Shown here piece by piece: positions 16,950 through 26,524 of a stretch of 64,000 bases of DNA. This DNA is from Allobacillus salarius. GTDB taxonomy: Bacteria; Bacillota; Bacilli; Bacillales; Alkalibacillaceae. Numbering within the stretch: the first letter of the stretch is position 1; every line of letters begins with the position of its first letter. A program made the position numbers and the translations under genes. The stretch is from assembly GCF_007559425.1 (NCBI RefSeq), contig NZ_VMHE01000002.1, forward strand, positions 62,001-126,000, written 5' to 3'. The notes under the pieces were generated by a model. That model was not told the origin of the DNA. It saw only the letters and a list, made by a program, of their open reading frames with translations, and made no database searches.

Positions 16950-19900
16950 ATGTATTTAAAAAAGCTGGAGTCAGTCGGTTTCAAATCATTTGCAGAACGA
17001 ATCTCCGTTGATTTTGTTCCTGGAGTTACTGCAGTGGTAGGGCCGAATGGTAGTGGTAAATCAAATATTACCGATGCGATTCGCTGGGTGCTTGGTGAGC
17101 AATCAGCGAAATCTTTACGTGGCTCAAAGATGCAAGACATTATTTTTGCAGGAAGTGATTCTAGAAAACCGCTCAATGTCGCGGAAGTCACATTGACGCT
17201 AGACAATAAAGATCAACGACTACCAATCGATTATGAGGAAGTTGCTGTGACGAGACGTGTCTATCGTTCAGGAGATAGTGAATATTTAATTAACAAACAA
17301 CCGTGTCGATTAAAAGATATTGTAGATCTTTTTCTAGATTCAGGACTTGGAAAAGAGGCTTTCTCGATTATCGGTCAAGGCCGGGTCGAAGAGATTCTGA
17401 GTTCAAAGTCTGAAGAGCGAAGAAGTATCTTTGAAGAGGCAGCGGGTGTTCTGAAGTATAAAAAGCGGAAACAAAATGCCGAAAAGAAATTAATCGATAC
17501 AGCGGACAACCTCAGTCGGGTAGAAGATATCATTCACGAGATCGAAGGACAACTCGAACCACTGCAGAAGCAGTCCGCAATTGCCAAGGAATACTTGGAG
17601 AAAAAAGATGAGCTGGAACAATATGAAGTCTCGTTGTTAGTAACAGAAATTGAAACCTACCATGAAGAATGGCAACAGCTACTGTCCAAAATTGATAAAA
17701 AGAAAGAATACCTACTCCATTTAAAGACTGAAATTAATCAAGATGACGCTCAATTGGAAACTTACCGTCAATCCATTGCAGCGTTAGACCAAGAAATCGA
17801 AGAGTGGCAAGAGAAAAAGTTACTATTGACGCAACAGATCGAGCAATTGGATGGGAAAAGAAACTTATTAACGGAGCAATTAAAACACTTTGATGAAAAT
17901 CAAGAACGTTTAAAAAATCAAATCCAAACGTATCAGGATCAAATCGAACAAGGCGAGTTCGATGTTGAAGATCATGAGAAAAAATTAAATTTACTCAAGT
18001 CTCAGCGTGATGAGACGAAGCGTACGATCAATCAATTGAAGGAAAAGTTAAATCAAACAGGCAACCAAGTTGAAGAGCAAATCGAGACATTAAAAGCCCA
18101 ATACATCGATCAACTGAATGAGCAAGCTGCAAAAAAGAATGAAAAGCATTCAAAAGAAAAACAAATTGAGCAAACTAGCTATCGTAAACTGCGTTTAGAT
18201 GAACGTTTTGAAGAATTGATTAAACAGCGAGAAGAACTACAAAAAAATGAGCAATCTTATACAAAAGAAATTGAACAAGAACAATCGAAGTACCAAGAAG
18301 TAGAAACAAAGTTTGAGCAATCGACTGAATCATACAATGCTTTAACAGAAGACATTCGAATTGCAGAAGGTAAAAAACAAGAAGCTTACCGCTTGATCGA
18401 TCAGTTGCGTTCAAAAAAAGATATGCTAGAACAAATGAAAGCATCTTATAGTGGATTTTATTACGGCGTTAAAGCAGTACTGCAAGCATCCAAAAAGAAG
18501 AATCTGCAAGGCATTCACGGTGCGGTTGCCGAGTTGTTGGATATCGATGAAACATACGTTACCGCAATCGAAACAGCGTTAGGTGGTCAAGCTCAAAATA
18601 TTGTAACCGCCGATGAAGCTGCGGCGAGAAATGCAATTCGTTGGTTGAAAAAATCTAACAGTGGCCGGGCAACATTTTTACCATTAACGTCGATTCGACC
18701 ACGACAAATTAGACAGGAAGACGTAAACCGATTAGACGAAGATGGTTTCATTGGTATCGCTGCTGATTTAGTATCAATCGATTCAGCATATGGATCGATA
18801 GCCAAACAGCTTCTAGGAAATATTTTGATTACTGAGAACTTAAGAGCAGCCAATGAAATTGCGAAGAAAACGAATCATCGCTACCGGATTGTGACGCTAG
18901 AAGGCGACGTGGTGAACCCAGGTGGTTCGATGACAGGTGGTGCTAAGAAAAACTCCAACCAAGCCTCTTTGTTCACGAGAGAAAAAGAACTGGACGAAAC
19001 AGCGAGCAAACTGAATCGATATGAACAGAAAACAAAGCAATTTGAACAAAATCTACAAGAAAAGCTAGCAAAACAGGAACAGTTAATGCAAGAAATGAAT
19101 GAGCTCGAAGAACAAAAAAGAGGTCAGGAAGAAAACATCAAAGAAATAGAACAACAGCTCTACTCTGTCACGTATCAATTGTCCAACGTACAAGATCAAT
19201 TAAATGTGTACGATCAAGAGAATGATCAACTAGAAATTGAAATCAAACAGCTTAAAAATGATTTGAATGATGTAACTGCGTTTCTTGGTGAATCAGAGAA
19301 AGAAACGAATCGCTTACGTGAGAAAATTGAACATTTAACGGACAATCTATCTAGTTATAAAGAAGAACACGAAGAAGTTCGTGAAAAATTAAACCATATG
19401 CAAATTCGCTATGCTGAACAAGATAGCGAGGTACGAAACCAGAAAAATCGCTATGATGAAGCTTTGGCAGACCTTGAAGAACAAAAGGAGATCAAGCTAG
19501 CGAAAGAACAAGAATTAAAGCAATTGCAAGAATCCCATGAACAGAAGGATTCTATTGAAAACCTGACAGATAACTTGAAGACGTACAGACAAAATCTCGC
19601 GGAGCTGAATGAAAAAATCGATACAGGAAGAGAAAAAAGACAGTCGATTACTCATCAACGTGATGATCTTGAGCGTGAAGTAAAAGAAAAAAACAAACAA
19701 TATGAACAAGAGAATAATCAAGTTCAAAAGCTTGAAGTCAATGCGAGTCGATTGGACGTTGAATTGGAAAACCGATTGCAACAACTGCAGGATGACTACA
19801 CACTGACACATGGACGTGCAAAACAAGAATATGGGGTAACGGATGATTTAGAATCGTCTAGAGAAAAAGTAAAAACCATTAAGCGTGCGATCGATGAATT

Positions 19901-20516
19901 AGGACATGTAAACTTAGGCGCCATCGAAGAGTATGAACGAATCCAAGAGCGTTACGACTTTTTGAAGCGCCAGCAATCCGATCTGTTGGAAGCGAAGCAA
20001 ACGTTATATGATGTCATCGGTGAAATGGATGAAGAGATGATCCGGAAATTCAGTGACACGTTCGAAAAAATCCAGAAAGAGTTCACACAAGTATTCAAGA
20101 CATTATTCGGCGGTGGCCGAGCGGAGCTACAATTAACAGACCCTAAAGACATGCTTGAAACAGGTGTGGAAATTATTGCTCAGCCTCCTGGTAAAAAGCT
20201 GCAGCATTTAAGCTTGCTATCTGGTGGTGAACGTTCATTAACAGCGATTGCACTGTTATTTGCTATTTTACGTGTACGCCCTGTGCCATTTTGTGTATTG
20301 GATGAAGTCGAAGCGGCTTTAGATGAAGCAAACGTATTCCGTTTCGCAAAATATTTACGTGAATTTTCTGCTGAAACCCAATTCATTGTGATCACACACC
20401 GAAAAGGTACAATGGAGCTAGCTGATGTATTATATGGAGTAACGATGCAAGAGTCAGGTGTGTCAAAATTGGTTTCCGTTAAACTCGAAGAAACGAAAGA
20501 TATGATGTTAACGTAA
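16950..20516 (+). CDS. smc: Chromosome segregation ATPase SMC
   Basis: Core of the SMC-ScpAB condensin that aligns chromosome arms. The 1188-residue length is normal. The ATPase head has Walker A GPNGSGKSN (31-39) and WVLGEQSAKSLRG. Long coiled coils (about 165-500 and 680-1010) flank a hinge domain (about 505-650, with GFIGIAADL and GSMTGGAKK). The C-terminal head has the signature LSGGERSLTA and Walker B CVLDEVEAALD. ftsY follows after 18 bases, as in B. subtilis. Confidence 0.98.
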   Translation: MYLKKLESVGFKSFAERISVDFVPGVTAVVGPNGSGKSNITDAIRWVLGEQSAKSLRGSKMQDIIFAGSDSRKPLNVAEVTLTLDNKDQRLPIDYEEVAVTRRVYRSGDSEYLINKQPCRLKDIVDLFLDSGLGKEAFSIIGQGRVEEILSSKSEERRSIFEEAAGVLKYKKRKQNAEKKLIDTADNLSRVEDIIHEIEGQLEPLQKQSAIAKEYLEKKDELEQYEVSLLVTEIETYHEEWQQLLSKIDKKKEYLLHLKTEINQDDAQLETYRQSIAALDQEIEEWQEKKLLLTQQIEQLDGKRNLLTEQLKHFDENQERLKNQIQTYQDQIEQGEFDVEDHEKKLNLLKSQRDETKRTINQLKEKLNQTGNQVEEQIETLKAQYIDQLNEQAAKKNEKHSKEKQIEQTSYRKLRLDERFEELIKQREELQKNEQSYTKEIEQEQSKYQEVETKFEQSTESYNALTEDIRIAEGKKQEAYRLIDQLRSKKDMLEQMKASYSGFYYGVKAVLQASKKKNLQGIHGAVAELLDIDETYVTAIETALGGQAQNIVTADEAAARNAIRWLKKSNSGRATFLPLTSIRPRQIRQEDVNRLDEDGFIGIAADLVSIDSAYGSIAKQLLGNILITENLRAANEIAKKTNHRYRIVTLEGDVVNPGGSMTGGAKKNSNQASLFTREKELDETASKLNRYEQKTKQFEQNLQEKLAKQEQLMQEMNELEEQKRGQEENIKEIEQQLYSVTYQLSNVQDQLNVYDQENDQLEIEIKQLKNDLNDVTAFLGESEKETNRLREKIEHLTDNLSSYKEEHEEVREKLNHMQIRYAEQDSEVRNQKNRYDEALADLEEQKEIKLAKEQELKQLQESHEQKDSIENLTDNLKTYRQNLAELNEKIDTGREKRQSITHQRDDLEREVKEKNKQYEQENNQVQKLEVNASRLDVELENRLQQLQDDYTLTHGRAKQEYGVTDDLESSREKVKTIKRAIDELGHVNLGAIEEYERIQERYDFLKRQQSDLLEAKQTLYDVIGEMDEEMIRKFSDTFEKIQKEFTQVFKTLFGGGRAELQLTDPKDMLETGVEIIAQPPGKKLQHLSLLSGGERSLTAIALLFAILRVRPVPFCVLDEVEAALDEANVFRFAKYLREFSAETQFIVITHRKGTMELADVLYGVTMQESGVSKLVSVKLEETKDMMLT

Positions 20517-20534
20517 GAAAGGAAGTTGTGAAAG

Positions 20535-21530
20535 ATGAGTTTTTTCAAGAAACTAAAAGATAAAATTAACAACCAGACCGAACAGGTAACGAATAAATTT
20601 AAAACGGGTATGACGAAAACGCGTGATAACTTTACGTCGAAAGTGAATGATTTGGTCGCTCGGTATCGTACAGTAGATGAAGAATTTTTTGAGGAATTGG
20701 AAGAAATTCTAATCTCCGCAGATGTCGGTGTTCAAACTGTGATGGAATTGATCGAAGAGTTGGAGATGGAAGTAAAACGAAGAAATATTAAAGATACCGA
20801 ACAGGTCAAAGAAGTCATATCAGAGAAATTAGTTGAGATTTACTATGGTGGTGACGAAGAATCCATCGAAGAATTGAACCTCAACGAAGATGGTCTTTCT
20901 GTTGTTCTCATCGTGGGCGTCAATGGTGTCGGCAAAACGACAACAATCGGAAAGCTTGCCTACCAGTTGAAACAAGAAGGAAAGAAGGTTGTTCTTGCTG
21001 CAGGTGATACATTCCGTGCTGGCGCAATTGAACAACTGGAAGTTTGGGGCGAGCGGACAGGCGTCGATGTGATCAAGCATAGCGAAGGTTCCGACCCAGC
21101 TGCTGTCATTTATGATGGGATTCAAGCTGCCAAGTCTCGTGGAGCTGATGTGCTTTTATGTGATACAGCAGGCCGATTGCAAAACAAAGTAAACTTAATG
21201 AAAGAGTTATCAAAAGTGAAAAACGTAATCAGCCGAGAAATTGAAGGAGCGCCACATGAGACATTACTCGTGTTGGACGCTACGACAGGTCAAAATGCAA
21301 TGGCTCAAGCGAAAACATTCAAAGAGGCAACAGATGTTTCAGGTATTGTTTTAACGAAGCTTGATGGAACAGCCCGAGGTGGGATCGTTCTTGCGATTCG
21401 AAATGAAATGGGACTTCCGGTCAAGTTCGTCGGACTCGGTGAGCAAATGACGGACCTTCAACGATTTAATGCCCATCAGTTTGTCTATGGATTATTTGGC
21501 GATCTTGTAGATGACAGCGCAGAAGAATAG
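20535..21530 (+). CDS. ftsY: Signal recognition particle receptor FtsY
   Basis: Membrane-associated SRP GTPase that docks ribosome-nascent chain complexes at SecYEG. The 331-residue protein has an N-terminal basic amphipathic stretch ([11 protein letters not shown]), the N domain (about 30-110) and the G domain with GVNGVGKTT (128-136), [15 protein letters not shown]. Its stop lies next to the YlxM Shine-Dalgarno. Confidence 0.97.
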   Translation: MSFFKKLKDKINNQTEQVTNKFKTGMTKTRDNFTSKVNDLVARYRTVDEEFFEELEEILISADVGVQTVMELIEELEMEVKRRNIKDTEQVKEVISEKLVEIYYGGDEESIEELNLNEDGLSVVLIVGVNGVGKTTTIGKLAYQLKQEGKKVVLAAGDTFRAGAIEQLEVWGERTGVDVIKHSEGSDPAAVIYDGIQAAKSRGADVLLCDTAGRLQNKVNLMKELSKVKNVISREIEGAPHETLLVLDATTGQNAMAQAKTFKEATDVSGIVLTKLDGTARGGIVLAIRNEMGLPVKFVGLGEQMTDLQRFNAHQFVYGLFGDLVDDSAEE

Positions 21531-21540
21531 GAGGCATTCC

Positions 21541-21870
21541 GTGATGCTTGAGAAAACGACACGAATCAATTATCTGTTCGATTTTTATCAACAGTTGCTG
21601 ACCGAAAAGCAAAAGAATTATATGGACCTGTACTACCTTGAAGATTACTCATTAGGTGAAATTTCAGAGACTTATGATGTCAGTCGGCAGGCAGTTTATG
21701 ATAATATTAAACGTACAGAAGTTATGCTGGAAGATTATGAAGAAAAACTGGGACTTTATCGAAGGTTTCAGGCAAGGAACGCATTAATCGACCAGATGAA
21801 GACTGCTGTGGAAAACGAGAATCTAGAACAGATGAAAAAGTTATTAAACGAAATGGAAAACATTGATTAG
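21541..21870 (+). CDS. ylxM: SRP-associated protein YlxM
   Basis: A small UPF0122 helix-turn-helix protein encoded next to ffh in Gram-positives and linked to SRP function. The GTG at 21541 is 6 bases after AGGAGG and gives [20 protein letters not shown], aligning with B. subtilis MSLEKTT; the frame upstream overlaps ftsY and is not used. The helix-turn-helix is around [20 protein letters not shown]. Length is 109 residues. ffh starts 14 bases later. Confidence 0.93.
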   Translation: MMLEKTTRINYLFDFYQQLLTEKQKNYMDLYYLEDYSLGEISETYDVSRQAVYDNIKRTEVMLEDYEEKLGLYRRFQARNALIDQMKTAVENENLEQMKKLLNEMENID

Positions 21871-21884
21871 GGGGTCTATTGCAC

Positions 21885-23225
21885 ATGGCATTTGAAGGCT
21901 TGTCAGACCGTCTGCAAAATACAATTAAAAAAATCACCGGTAAAGGGAAAGTTTCCGAACAAGACGTCAAAGAAATGACGCGTGAAGTTCGACTAGCTTT
22001 ATTGGAAGCGGACGTAAACTTTAAAGTCGTAAAAGATTTAATTAAACGGATAAAAGAACGAGCAATTGGTCAAGAGGTGTTAGAAAGCCTGACGCCTGGA
22101 CAGCAAGTAATCAAAGTCGTAAAAGAGGAACTGGCAGAATTAATGGGTGGCGAACAAAGTAAAATTGCAGTAGCAAACAAGCCACCAACCGTCATTATGA
22201 TGGTCGGTCTGCAAGGTGCCGGTAAAACGACAACTACTGGAAAACTTGCAAACCTATTACGTAAAAAGCATAACCGAAAGCCAATGTTGGTCGCAGCCGA
22301 CGTTTATCGTCCTGCAGCAATCAACCAATTGGAGACATTAGGTAATCAGCTCGATCTTCCTGTTTTCTCGTTAGGAACCGAAGCAAATCCGGTAGATATT
22401 GCGAATCAAGCTATCGAAAAGGCAAAAGAAGAGCATCACGATTATGTCATTATCGATACTGCCGGACGCTTGCATATTGATGAAAATCTAATGGGAGAGC
22501 TTCAAGAGATCAAACAGTCGGTCAATCCAGACGAAGTATTTTTAGTTGTTGACTCGATGACCGGTCAGGATGCTGTCAATGTTGCGGAGAGCTTTGATGA
22601 ACAGCTCGATGTCACCGGGGTTGTCTTAACGAAGTTAGACGGAGATACCCGTGGCGGTGCCGCATTATCCATTCGCGCTGTAACAGGTAAGCCAATTAAG
22701 TTTGCTGGTATGGGTGAGAAACTAGATCAACTGGAAGCATTTCACCCTGATCGCATGGCTTCGAGAATTCTCGGTATGGGTGACGTACTTAGCTTAATTG
22801 AAAAAGCTGAGACACAAGTTGATGAGAAGAAAGCGAAGGAAATGGAAGAGAAAATTAAGTCGATGTCATTCACCTTCGAAGACTTTCTTGAACAAATGGA
22901 TCAAGTTAAAAACATGGGACCACTCGATGAACTGATCAATATGATGCCTGGTGCGAATAAAATGAAAGGCATGAAAAATCTTCAAGTGGACGATAAACAA
23001 TTATCCCATGTCGAGGCAATCATTCAATCCATGACAAAACAAGAAAGAGTAGAGCCTTCCGTTATTAACGCTAGCCGTAAAAAACGGATTGCTAAAGGTT
23101 CCGGAACATCAGTTTCCCAAGTGAACCGATTGCTAAAACAATTCGAAGATATGAAGAAAATGATGAAACAAATGACTAGTCCGAAGAAGGGTAAAAAGAA
23201 AGGAATGAATTTTCCTTTCATGTAA
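21885..23225 (+). CDS. ffh: Signal recognition particle protein Ffh
   Basis: GTPase and signal-sequence-binding component of the SRP with 4.5S (scRNA) RNA. ATG 21885 gives the conserved MAFEGL start and 446 residues; an in-frame TTG two codons earlier is less likely. The G domain has GLQGAGKTTTTGKLA (108-122), DTAGR and TKLDGDTRGG. The methionine-rich M domain (from about 297) contains the RNA-binding SGTSVSQVNRLLKQF. Confidence 0.97.
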   Translation: MAFEGLSDRLQNTIKKITGKGKVSEQDVKEMTREVRLALLEADVNFKVVKDLIKRIKERAIGQEVLESLTPGQQVIKVVKEELAELMGGEQSKIAVANKPPTVIMMVGLQGAGKTTTTGKLANLLRKKHNRKPMLVAADVYRPAAINQLETLGNQLDLPVFSLGTEANPVDIANQAIEKAKEEHHDYVIIDTAGRLHIDENLMGELQEIKQSVNPDEVFLVVDSMTGQDAVNVAESFDEQLDVTGVVLTKLDGDTRGGAALSIRAVTGKPIKFAGMGEKLDQLEAFHPDRMASRILGMGDVLSLIEKAETQVDEKKAKEMEEKIKSMSFTFEDFLEQMDQVKNMGPLDELINMMPGANKMKGMKNLQVDDKQLSHVEAIIQSMTKQERVEPSVINASRKKRIAKGSGTSVSQVNRLLKQFEDMKKMMKQMTSPKKGKKKGMNFPFM

Positions 23226-23236
23226 TGTAAAAACCC

Positions 23237-23265
23237 TTTACAGACTAAAAATTCTCTGATACAAT
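23237..23265 (+). promoter_or_regulatory. Sigma-A promoter of rpsP
   Basis: -35 TTTACA (23237-23242), 17-base spacer, -10 TACAAT (23260-23265), 39 bases before the rpsP ATG. Confidence 0.65.
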
Positions 23266-23304
23266 CTAAACTTGTGATAGGAAAGATTAAATGGAGGTGT
23301 AATT

Positions 23305-23577
23305 ATGGCAGTAAAAATTCGCATGAAAAGAATGGGATCTAAAAGAAATCCTTTTTATCGATTAGTCGTTGCAGACTCTCGTTCACCTCGTGATGGACGT
23401 ATTATCGAGCAAATCGGCACATATAATCCAGTTGCAGAAACACCTGAGGTTAAAATCGATGAAGAAAAAGCGTTAGACTGGATGACAAAAGGTGCAAAAC
23501 CAAGTGATACAGTGCGCAACTTATTTTCTAAGCAAGGCATCATGGAAAAATTTCATAATTCAAAAACAAACAAATAA
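23305..23577 (+). CDS. rpsP: 30S ribosomal protein S16
   Basis: Small-subunit structural protein, 90 residues. The product begins [19 protein letters not shown], continues [12 protein letters not shown] and has IEQIGTYNP, all S16 hallmarks. GGAGGTG precedes the ATG. It heads a ribosome-maturation unit with khpA 15 bases downstream. Confidence 0.98.
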   Translation: MAVKIRMKRMGSKRNPFYRLVVADSRSPRDGRIIEQIGTYNPVAETPEVKIDEEKALDWMTKGAKPSDTVRNLFSKQGIMEKFHNSKTNK

Positions 23578-23592
23578 GGATTTGAGATATAC

Positions 23593-23820
23593 ATGAAAGC
23601 CTTAATTGAAACGATTGTTCTTCCGTTAGTTGACCATCCGGATCAAGTCGAAGTGACAGTTGAAGAAACGAATGAAAAAATTCGTTATCATTTGACTGTC
23701 CATTCGGATGATGTTGGAAAAGTCATCGGTAAAAACGGGCGAATTGCGAAGGCGATTCGTACGGTTGTTTATGCTGCAGGTTCAGATACAAACAAAAGAG
23801 TCTACTTAGATATTATGTAA
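23593..23820 (+). CDS. khpA: KH-domain RNA-binding protein KhpA (YlqC)
   Basis: A 75-residue single KH-domain protein that pairs with KhpB/Jag in Gram-positives and binds many RNAs. The RNA-binding GKNG loop lies in VGKVIGKNGRIAKAIRTVV. It sits between rpsP and rimM as in most Firmicutes. Confidence 0.94.
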   Translation: MKALIETIVLPLVDHPDQVEVTVEETNEKIRYHLTVHSDDVGKVIGKNGRIAKAIRTVVYAAGSDTNKRVYLDIM

Positions 23821-23827
23821 ATGGGGA

Positions 23828-23856
23828 GGGGGAAAATTAACCTTTCCCTTTTTTCA
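23828..23856 (+). terminator. Possible terminator after khpA
   Basis: GGGGGAAA pairs with TTTCCC, followed by a T-run. It is short and may be only partly effective, since ylqD-rimM-trmD lie just downstream without an obvious promoter. Confidence 0.5.
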
Positions 23857-23896
23857 CTTTTACGTTTTTTTAAGACACGCTTTCGAGGTGGATGTC

Positions 23897-24286
23897 GTGA
23901 AAATTTTAAGAAAAACGAAAATCAAGCAAGTCATCACACCAAAGAGTAAAGCAACCCTTCAACAAAAGTTTGAAAAAAGAAAGTCCAAGAATCAGACTGA
24001 ACTCGATCAACTTTATTTTGAAAAGAAGAAATTACTTCATCAAAAAAAATTCCCGCCAAATCAAGTAGAAAAGCGATTTAATCGAGAAGAGGAACGTAGA
24101 AAACGCTCGATTGAATGGTGCACATATCAATTAGAACAATTGGAAACATTACCGATCGGTAGTGAAATTGTTGAGGGAGAAGTTGAGGAGATTATTGAAC
24201 TATCAGTCGGTGATTCATGGGATGATATTGCTGGCAATCGAGAAATCGTCATTAAAGACGGAATAATAGAGAAAATCAATAGGTGA
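23897..24286 (+). CDS. ylqD: YlqD family protein
   Basis: A conserved Bacillaceae protein of unknown function found between khpA and rimM. GTG 23897 is 6 bases after GAGGTG and gives MKILRKTKIKQVITPKSK, which fits the family start; an earlier GTG overlaps the Shine-Dalgarno. The 129-residue product has a lysine/glutamate-rich coiled-coil-like middle (about 20-85) and an acidic C-terminal part. rimM begins 5 bases after its stop. Confidence 0.85.
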   Translation: MKILRKTKIKQVITPKSKATLQQKFEKRKSKNQTELDQLYFEKKKLLHQKKFPPNQVEKRFNREEERRKRSIEWCTYQLEQLETLPIGSEIVEGEVEEIIELSVGDSWDDIAGNREIVIKDGIIEKINR

Positions 24287-24291
24287 TTTGC

Positions 24292-24813
24292 ATGAAAGAA
24301 AACTATTTTAACGTAGGAAAAGTCGTCAATACCCATGGTGTTAGAGGTGAAGTTCGGGTCATCTCAACCACTGATTTCGACGAACGATTCGCCCCTGGAC
24401 ATACACTTTACTTTTTCAATGATCAAGAAAGCGAACCGGTCGTATTAACCGTTCATTCTCATCGGAAGCATAAACAATTCGATTTATTGACCTTTGAAGA
24501 TCGGTATTCCATCAATGATGTTGAATGGATGAAAGGTGGGTATTTAAAGGTAGCTGGAGAGGATCAACACTCCTTGAGCGATGATGAGTTTTATTATCAT
24601 GAAATCATTGGTTGTGATGTATATCTCACGGATGATACGTACATTGGTCATGTTAAAGAAATATTGTCACCAGGAGCCAATGATGTGTGGGTTATTCAAC
24701 GGCATGGACAGCGGGATGCTCTCATTCCTTATATTGAACAAATCGTTAAACAAGTAAATGTGGAAGATAAAAAAATCATCATTGAGAATATGGAAGGACT
24801 GCTATCCGAATGA
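24292..24813 (+). CDS. rimM: 16S rRNA processing protein RimM
   Basis: Assembly factor for the 30S head; binds S19. ATG 24292, 5 bases after AGGTGA, gives 173 residues. The N-terminal RimM barrel has [17 protein letters not shown], and the C-terminal PRC-barrel segment contains [18 protein letters not shown]. It overlaps trmD by 4 bases. Confidence 0.95.
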   Translation: MKENYFNVGKVVNTHGVRGEVRVISTTDFDERFAPGHTLYFFNDQESEPVVLTVHSHRKHKQFDLLTFEDRYSINDVEWMKGGYLKVAGEDQHSLSDDEFYYHEIIGCDVYLTDDTYIGHVKEILSPGANDVWVIQRHGQRDALIPYIEQIVKQVNVEDKKIIIENMEGLLSE

Positions 24814-25544
24814 AAATTGATGTATTGACATTATTTCCTGAAATGTTTTCTGGCGTGATGAACTCTTCCATTCTCAAGAGAGCACATGAAGCAGGGCACT
24901 TTGATTATAACCTAGTTGACTTTCGAGAGTATACGGAGAGTAAGCATGGCAAAGTAGATGACTATCCATATGGTGGTGGAGCTGGTATGGTACTCAGTCC
25001 ACAACCGATTTTTGATGCTGTTGAAAGTTTAACAGAACAGTCTAAGACGAAACCAAGGATTCTTTTAATGTGTCCTCAAGGAGAGACATATACCCAAAAG
25101 AAAGCTGAGGAGCTGGCCGAAGAGAAGCATTTAATCGTTATATGCGGTCATTACGAAGGCTATGATGAACGAATTCGGGAACATCTCGTAACAGATGAGA
25201 TATCGATCGGTGACTACGTATTAACAGGTGGAGAACTTGGTGCCATGGTCGTTACAGACAGTGTTGTAAGACTCTTGCCTGGTGTGTTAGGAAATAATGA
25301 TTCAGCCAAGAAAGATTCATTTTCTACTGACCTATTAGAGCATCCACATTATACACGACCGAGTGAATTTCGCGGTCATCAAGTTCCTGAGGTCCTTTTG
25401 TCCGGGCACCATCAAAACATTGAGGATTGGCGTGAATATGAATCGCTTAAGCGGACATATGAAAGACGTCCTGATTTAATTGATCAAGCAAATTTAACGG
25501 ATAAACAACAAAAGCTTTTGGAACGAATTATCGAAGAAAAGTAG
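24810..25544 (+). CDS. trmD: tRNA (guanine37-N1)-methyltransferase
   Basis: Methylates G37 beside the anticodon using S-adenosylmethionine and prevents +1 frameshifting. It is a SPOUT (trefoil-knot) enzyme of 244 residues, with [13 protein letters not shown] at the start, [21 protein letters not shown] and [16 protein letters not shown]. The ATGA overlap with rimM implies coupled translation. rplS follows with its own promoter. Confidence 0.97.
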   Translation: MKIDVLTLFPEMFSGVMNSSILKRAHEAGHFDYNLVDFREYTESKHGKVDDYPYGGGAGMVLSPQPIFDAVESLTEQSKTKPRILLMCPQGETYTQKKAEELAEEKHLIVICGHYEGYDERIREHLVTDEISIGDYVLTGGELGAMVVTDSVVRLLPGVLGNNDSAKKDSFSTDLLEHPHYTRPSEFRGHQVPEVLLSGHHQNIEDWREYESLKRTYERRPDLIDQANLTDKQQKLLERIIEEK

Positions 25545-25557
25545 TATGGAATTTTCA

Positions 25558-25586
25558 TTGCATCTGGTAATGCAGTATGATATATT
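25558..25586 (+). promoter_or_regulatory. Sigma-A promoter of rplS
   Basis: -35 TTGCAT (25558-25563), 17-base spacer, -10 TATATT (25581-25586). It gives a leader of about 80 bases before rplS. Confidence 0.65.
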
Positions 25587-25589
25587 TAT

Positions 25590-25660
25590 GAATGTGCTTA
25601 AGTTCGTTAAGCGTGATAACAATGTTCCGCTACTTCATAGAAAGTAAGAGCATTTTGTTG
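25590..25660 (+). promoter_or_regulatory. Probable L19 leader (autoregulatory mRNA structure)
   Basis: The rplS leader begins with the hairpin GCTTAA-GTTCG-TTAAGC and continues with ATGTTCCGCTACTTCATAG. Position and layout resemble the L19 leader of Firmicutes, where L19 represses its own synthesis. This is based on remembered similarity, not an alignment. Confidence 0.5.
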
Positions 25661-25675
25661 GAAGGAGTGAGCAGA

Positions 25676-26020
25676 ATGCAAGAAATTCTTAACCAAGTTG
25701 CTCAAGATCAGCTGCGTACAGACTTACCTGAATTTAGAGCTGGAGACACAGTGAAAGTTCACGTAAAAGTTGTCGAAGGTAGCCGTGAGCGTATTCAGGT
25801 TTTCGAAGGTGTCGTAATTAGAAGACGTGGTGGCGGAATTAGCGAAACATTCACTGTCCGTAAGATTTCTTATGGTGTAGGTGTTGAGCGTACATTCCCT
25901 GTACATTCTCCACGCGTTGCGAAAATCGACGTTGCTCGTAAAGGTAAAGTTCGTCGTGCGAAACTTTATTACCTACGTAACCTTCGTGGTAAAGCAGCTA
26001 GAATTAAAGAAAGACGCTAA
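25676..26020 (+). CDS. rplS: 50S ribosomal protein L19
   Basis: A 114-residue protein at the subunit interface. ATG 25676 follows AAGGAGTGAG and gives [20 protein letters not shown]; the longer open frame upstream covers the leader and promoter. The motifs [16 protein letters not shown] and ERTFPVHSP are typical. It marks the left edge of the accessory block. Confidence 0.97.
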   Translation: MQEILNQVAQDQLRTDLPEFRAGDTVKVHVKVVEGSRERIQVFEGVVIRRRGGGISETFTVRKISYGVGVERTFPVHSPRVAKIDVARKGKVRRAKLYYLRNLRGKAARIKERR

Positions 26021-26032
26021 TGAGAATATAAG

Positions 26033-26080
26033 AAGCTGTTCTGAGTTCAATCGTTGTACTCAGGACAGCTTTTTTATTTT
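26033..26080 (+). terminator. Terminator after rplS
   Basis: AAGCTGTTCTGAGT pairs with ACTCAGGACAGCTT, followed by TTTTTATTTTG. Confidence 0.88.
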
Positions 26081-26184
26081 GTTTATCATTGGAAATTTTT
26101 TGTCGTAAAGTTGCTGATAATTAAAACAAGTTTGACGTTTTTTGATGAAACAGATAGACTATAGATAATTGAATAGGTAAAAAT

Positions 26185-26368
26185 AGGTTGATTCGATTAA
26201 ATACTTTTTAATCAATCATTAAAAGGGAAGCCGGTGAAAATCCGGCGCGGTCCCGCCACTGTATATTGCGAGTTTTCTAAAGCACTCCACTGTCTAATGA
26301 TGGGAAGGATTTAGAGAATGATGACCATAAGCCAGGAGACCTGCCTGTTTTTTTGCACCATTCAACCT
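26185..26368 (+). promoter_or_regulatory. Cobalamin (B12) riboswitch
   Basis: Closing stem AGGTTG (26185-26190) with CAACCT (26363-26368). Conserved core: GGGAAGCCGGTGAAAATCCGG, then CGCGGTCCCGCCACTGT, and the B12 box AAGCCAGGAGACCTGCCT (26329-26346). It senses adenosyl- or other cobalamins and here controls the downstream operon, with a terminator hairpin as the likely expression platform (26448-26477). Genes under such elements are normally B12 uptake or synthesis genes. Confidence 0.95.
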
Positions 26369-26447
26369 ACGAGGATAGGGAGGTGTGGCGTCTGACTATG
26401 CTAATTTGACATACATAAATTGACTATAGTGAACGAATGCCCACTGA

Positions 26448-26477
26448 ACATCTCTACTCGTTAGAGATGTTTTTTTA
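26448..26477 (+). terminator. Riboswitch-controlled terminator
   Basis: ACATCTCT-ACTCGTT-AGAGATGT followed by a T-run, 80 bases after the cobalamin aptamer and 48 bases before the first ORF. This is the expected position for ligand-dependent transcription termination. Confidence 0.8.
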
Positions 26478-26524
26478 TGTTCAGAGATCAATACAATTGA
26501 TGATTACTATTAGGAGGAGTTTTG